A stretch of DNA of 17,954 nucleotides from Bacteroidales bacterium. GTDB lineage: Bacteria > Bacteroidota > Bacteroidia > Bacteroidales > UBA7960. A program made the position numbers and the translations under genes. The stretch's first letter is position 1. Every line of letters begins with the position of its first letter. The stretch lies in contig PWND01000254.1 in assembly GCA_003557965.1 (NCBI GenBank), positions 1-17,954 on the forward strand. The letters run 5' to 3'. Below the pieces are notes generated by a model, which was given only the letters and a program-made list of their open reading frames with translations, did no database searches and was not told the DNA's origin. Below, piece by piece: positions 14,712 through 17,954 of this stretch.

Positions 14712-15899
14712 ATGAATTATATTATTTTTGGTGACCAGGCAAGAACACATTTGCTCCCATTTACTTTTACCCGTCCTGTAGCAGATATTAGAGCAGGAAT
14801 TTTAACCATCCGTGAAAAGTGGGAGAAGTATCTAAATGCAAAAACATCATCACTTACAGAAAAATATCTGAGTGAGAAGTTTCCCTTAGTAAAGGAAGCT
14901 GACAACATATTGATTAATGGTAATTTTATTCCCGATGAAACAATTGTAAAAGAGATTTCACAATTGGAACCAAACCAAACACTGGTTTACGGGGATGTAA
15001 TTATAGCATTACGATTAATGTCAGAAGATATTGAAAATATTGACCTTGAAGTATTGGAAGGGGTAACTCCATTAGAAACAAAAAGTGATGCACTAAAAAT
15101 ATCATATTTATGGGATATCATTAACCTAAATGAGAAGCTTTTAAGAAGTGATTACAGCCTTATCACCAAAAATAAAAAATCTACTGACCCGGGAGTTTAT
15201 GCAAAAATAATTTGTAAGGAGAATGTATTTATTGAAGAGGGTGCAATTTTAGAAAATGTTATAATAAATGCTTCTGAAGGCCCTGTATATATTGGCAAAA
15301 ATGCGCATATTATGGATGGAGCAGTTGTAAGAGGCCCGGCAGCAATTGGAGAATCTTCAACAATCAGAATAAACGCAAAAATATATGGCAACACCTCAAT
15401 TGGGCCTGAATGCAAAATAGGAGGCGAGGTTAGTAATTCTGTCATTTTTGGATACTCAAATAAAGCACATGATGGCTTTTTGGGACACAGTGTGATTGGT
15501 GAATGGTGTAACCTTGGCGCTGACACCAACACATCTAACCTAAAAAACAATTACGATAAGGTGAAAGTATGGGACTATGCTGTAGGAAGTTTCGTAGATA
15601 CAGGAATGCAGTTTTGTGGAACCTTTATGGGCGACCACTCAAAATGCGGCATTAACACCATGCTCAACACAGGAACTGTTATTGGCATGAACGCACAAGT
15701 TTATGGCTCTGGCTTTATCAGAAACTTCATTCCATCGTTTACCTGGGGAAGCCCTTCCGGATATACTCCTTTTGATGTAGATAAAGCTATTGAAGTAGCA
15801 AAAAGAGTTTATGAAAGAAGGAACATTGATTTTACTAAAGTTGATGAAAATATTTTTTATAAAATTTTTGAGCTTACTTTTAATTACAGAAGATTTTAA
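14712..15899 (+). CDS. GlmU-like sugar nucleotidyltransferase with left-handed beta-helix
   Basis: 395 residues of the alternative bacterial GlmU-like family found in Bacteroidota. The N-terminal part MNYIIFGDQARTHLLPFTFT with RPVADIRAGILTIREKWEKY (19-38) is typical of that family and differs from the LxAGxGTRM loop of classical GlmU. Residues about 50-180 complete the nucleotidyltransferase region; from about 165 to 340 there are hexapeptide-type turns (VYIGKNAHIMDGAVVRGPAA, INAKIYGNTSIGPECKIGGE, NLGADTNTSNLKNNYDKVKV) that make a left-handed beta-helix acyl- or nucleotide-binding domain. Likely job: GlcN-1-P acetylation and/or UDP-GlcNAc formation for cell-wall and LPS synthesis; exact specificity is not proved by sequence. 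It is a single-gene unit between rpmE2 and lon. Confidence 0.88.
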   Translation: MNYIIFGDQARTHLLPFTFTRPVADIRAGILTIREKWEKYLNAKTSSLTEKYLSEKFPLVKEADNILINGNFIPDETIVKEISQLEPNQTLVYGDVIIALRLMSEDIENIDLEVLEGVTPLETKSDALKISYLWDIINLNEKLLRSDYSLITKNKKSTDPGVYAKIICKENVFIEEGAILENVIINASEGPVYIGKNAHIMDGAVVRGPAAIGESSTIRINAKIYGNTSIGPECKIGGEVSNSVIFGYSNKAHDGFLGHSVIGEWCNLGADTNTSNLKNNYDKVKVWDYAVGSFVDTGMQFCGTFMGDHSKCGINTMLNTGTVIGMNAQVYGSGFIRNFIPSFTWGSPSGYTPFDVDKAIEVAKRVYERRNIDFTKVDENIFYKIFELTFNYRRF

Positions 15900-15960
15900 C
15901 AAAACCTTTTTCATCTCCTGCCATTACGTCTTTTTCTGTCAATTAGTCTGATTTCGTCTA

Positions 15961-15987
15961 TTGGCATAAGTATTGATTGTACCTTTA
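15961..15987 (+). promoter_or_regulatory. possible promoter of lon
   Basis: TTGG at 15961-15964 and TACCTTTA at 15980-15987 (one base off TAnnTTTG) lie 15 bases apart, somewhat short. A transcript would begin near 15993 and cross the hairpin at 16045-16071. An alternative -7 element is TATGTTTG at 16074-16081, a perfect consensus, with no clear -33 partner; it would give a leader of about 30 nt. Confidence 0.35.
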
Positions 15988-16044
15988 CAAAAAAAACAAC
16001 TTTTGATATTAATAATATCAACTAATTCTGATGCAAACGTTTAT

Positions 16045-16090
16045 AAAAGCAAGCCTATTGGCTATGCTTTTATTATGTTTGATTTTTATT
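16045..16090 (+). terminator. probable terminator between the GlmU-like gene and lon
   Basis: AAAAGCAAGCC at 16045-16055 pairs with GGCT-a-TGCTTTT at 16060-16071 around TATT: 11 pairs and a bulged A, then T-rich sequence (ATTATGTTTGATTTTTATT). The T-tract is broken, so it could be a weak terminator or a leader hairpin of lon. Confidence 0.5.
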
Positions 16091-16117
16091 TAACAAAACA
16101 ATTTTAATAATATAGTT

Positions 16118-17954
16118 ATGTTTTCAAAAAAAGAATATAATTTGCTTTCAGGGATTGTAGATGCAGATACAGAATTTATTCCATTACTGTCAGCAGAAGA
16201 AGAACAACAAATGACAGCTGAAGAACTGCCTGAAGCGCTTTCAATCTTACCACTAAAAAATACAGTATTATTCCCGGGTGTAGTAATTCCAATAACTGTA
16301 AGCAGAGACAAATCAATAAAACTGGTTCGTGATATATATAAGAAAGACAGAATAATTGGCGTTGTAAGCCAAAAAGACCCTAATATTGAGGAACCTGAAT
16401 TTGATGATTTAAACAAAATTGGCACCGCCGCATATATAATTAAAACCTTACAAATGCCGGATGGCAACACAACGGTAATAATTCAGGGCAAAAAAAGAAT
16501 TAAAGTAGAGCAACTTTTAGAGTCAGAACCATATTTTAAAGCCAAAGTTTCCTCTTTTGATATCGCTTCAAAACCCAAAGAAGACAAAAATTTCAATGCA
16601 CTAATAGCTACAATAAAAGATTTAGCAACCAAGATAGTAAAACAATCTCCTAATATTCCGAGTGAAACTGCTTTCGCAATAAAAAATATTGAAAGCCCTG
16701 CATTTTTGGTGAATTTTATATCATCAAACTTAAATATTGATGTAAACGAAAAACAAAAACTGCTTGAAACGCAAGACTTATTAGCAAGAGCAAATACTGT
16801 TTTAAGGCATCTTACTCATGAAATACAGGTTGTTGAACTAAAAAACCAGATTCATTCAAAAGTAAAAGTTGATATAGATAAACAACAGAGGGACTACATC
16901 CTAAACCAACAATTAAAAACAATACAGGATGAATTAGGTGGCAACCCCCATGAGCAGCAAATAAGCGAACTAAAGAACAAAGCAAAAAAGAAAAAATGGC
17001 CTGATAATATAAAAATAGTTTTTGAAAAAGAATTAAGTAAGCTCCAGAGAATGCATCCCGGAGCAATGGAATATTCAATTCAAATAAACTACCTTGACAC
17101 ACTTGTTGAGCTTCCCTGGAATTATTATACCTCAGACAATTTTAACCTTAACAAAGCATTAAAAATTCTTGACAGAGACCATTTTGGGCTTGAAAAGATC
17201 AAGGAAAGGATTATTGAATACCTTGCAGTATTAAAAATGAAAGGAGATATGAAGTCGCCTATATTATGCTTTGTAGGGCCTCCCGGAGTAGGGAAAACAT
17301 CATTGGGAAAATCAATAGCAACAGCAATAAACCGCAAGTATATAAGGATGTCGCTGGGCGGGCTTAAAGATGAGTCTGAAATCAGGGGGCATAGGAAAAC
17401 ATATGTAGGGGCATTACCTGGTAGGATAATCCAAAACCTTAAGAAGGTAAAGTCATCAAATCCAGTATATGTGCTTGATGAAATTGACAAGGTTGGGCAG
17501 CATGCCATCCATGGCGACCCGGCTTCTGCCCTATTAGAGGTTCTTGACCCCGAGCAAAATGCAAATTTTTATGACAACTATCTTGAGCTCGAATATGACC
17601 TCTCAAATATTATGTTTATTGCAACAGCAAATACTGTATCAACAATACACCCGGCTTTGCGCGACAGAATGGAAATAATTGACCTTAGCGGATATATTGT
17701 TGAGGAAAAACTTGAAATCGCAAAAAGGCATTTAATTCCAAATCAACTTAAAAATCATGGTTTAACAAAGCATAAAATAGTTATTGAAGACAAAACCATT
17801 ATTAAAATAATTAACGGATACACAAAAGAATCGGGAGTAAGGAGCCTTGATAAAAATATTGCAAAAATTTGCAGACAATTAGCCCGAAAAATCGGAATGA
17901 AAGAAAAATTTGTGCCGACAATTAAGCCCGAAGACTTAACCGAACTGTTGGGGC
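16118..17954 (+). CDS. lon: Lon ATP-dependent protease, 3' end cut by window edge
   Basis: 612 codons are visible with no stop before the window end; full Lon proteins are about 800 residues, so the missing part should be mainly the Ser-Lys protease domain. Lon degrades misfolded and regulatory proteins in the cytoplasm as a hexamer. Residues about 37-240 are the N-terminal substrate-binding domain (ALSILPLKNTVLFPGVVIPI), followed by a coiled-coil linker with KQQRDYILNQQLKTIQDELG, then the AAA+ module: Walker A GPPGVGKT at 387-394, SLGGLKDESEIRGHRKTYVG, Walker B VYVLDEID from 450, sensor 1 FIATANT, and arginine finger region LRDRMEII. The start is the ATG at 16118; an in-frame TAA lies 27 bases before it. 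Expression may be stress-regulated, but no heat-shock element is visible. Confidence 0.97.
   Translation, partial: MFSKKEYNLLSGIVDADTEFIPLLSAEEEQQMTAEELPEALSILPLKNTVLFPGVVIPITVSRDKSIKLVRDIYKKDRIIGVVSQKDPNIEEPEFDDLNKIGTAAYIIKTLQMPDGNTTVIIQGKKRIKVEQLLESEPYFKAKVSSFDIASKPKEDKNFNALIATIKDLATKIVKQSPNIPSETAFAIKNIESPAFLVNFISSNLNIDVNEKQKLLETQDLLARANTVLRHLTHEIQVVELKNQIHSKVKVDIDKQQRDYILNQQLKTIQDELGGNPHEQQISELKNKAKKKKWPDNIKIVFEKELSKLQRMHPGAMEYSIQINYLDTLVELPWNYYTSDNFNLNKALKILDRDHFGLEKIKERIIEYLAVLKMKGDMKSPILCFVGPPGVGKTSLGKSIATAINRKYIRMSLGGLKDESEIRGHRKTYVGALPGRIIQNLKKVKSSNPVYVLDEIDKVGQHAIHGDPASALLEVLDPEQNANFYDNYLELEYDLSNIMFIATANTVSTIHPALRDRMEIIDLSGYIVEEKLEIAKRHLIPNQLKNHGLTKHKIVIEDKTIIKIINGYTKESGVRSLDKNIAKICRQLARKIGMKEKFVPTIKPEDLTELLG

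Noticed and set aside
15197..15550. 117-residue minus-strand frame inside the GlmU-like gene
   Set aside because: Opposite strand of conserved hexapeptide repeats; the open frame is a by-product of their composition.
16031..16093. 20-residue hydrophobic reading frame upstream of lon
   Set aside because: It overlaps the hairpin at 16045-16071, has no ribosome binding signal, and its hydrophobicity follows from T-rich codons. A leader peptide cannot be excluded but is not supported.

Overview
The window looks like a chromosomal segment of a low-GC Bacteroidota (Bacteroidia) bacterium. Evidence: the protein families present (LuxC-type acyl-CoA reductase beside serC-serA-DUF1015, the alternative GlmU-like sugar nucleotidyltransferase, a TonB-plug protein with an MG2-like domain), type B ribosomal protein L31, weak Shine-Dalgarno signals, and promoters of the Bacteroidota TTTG / TAnnTTTG kind. 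There are no rRNA or tRNA genes, insertion sequences or CRISPR arrays that I can see. Most of it is housekeeping; the accessory-looking part is the Fic locus near 8.2-9.6 kb.

Layout. 1-4384 is a minus-strand block: an amphi-Trp domain protein cut by the window edge, a SpoU/TrmH-family RNA methyltransferase, a large membrane protein with a spermidine-synthase-like domain between two membrane bundles, and a protein-L-isoaspartate methyltransferase with a signal peptide (the last two only 20 bases apart, probably one operon). A divergent control region (4385-4721) leads to a plus-strand secreted protein with an MG2-like domain and a TonB plug but no beta-barrel. Convergent to it is the acyl-CoA reductase (7132-8202, minus). 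8203-9642 holds a winged-helix/Fic protein with an unusual active site, a symmetric four-copy operator array at its own promoter, and at its 3' side a dyad of back-to-back -7 elements plus an orphan plus-strand terminator. Then come a secreted protein of unknown function, serC, serA and a DUF1015 gene, closed by a strong terminator at 14069-14100. rpmE2 (L31 type B) follows as a single-gene unit with its own promoter, a leader of about 185 nt that can fold in alternative ways, and a terminator. The GlmU-like gene is next, and the window ends inside lon.

How they work together: serC and serA supply phosphoserine from 3-phosphoglycerate, with DUF1015 apparently co-transcribed; no serB is in the window. 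The GlmU-like protein probably serves UDP-GlcNAc formation. pcm and the membrane SAM-fold protein form a plausible envelope-related pair. The points most worth a second look are the Fic locus (Gln in place of the catalytic His plus a perfectly symmetric operator array), the L31 leader, the possible short RNA at 8319-8391, and the exported isoaspartate methyltransferase.
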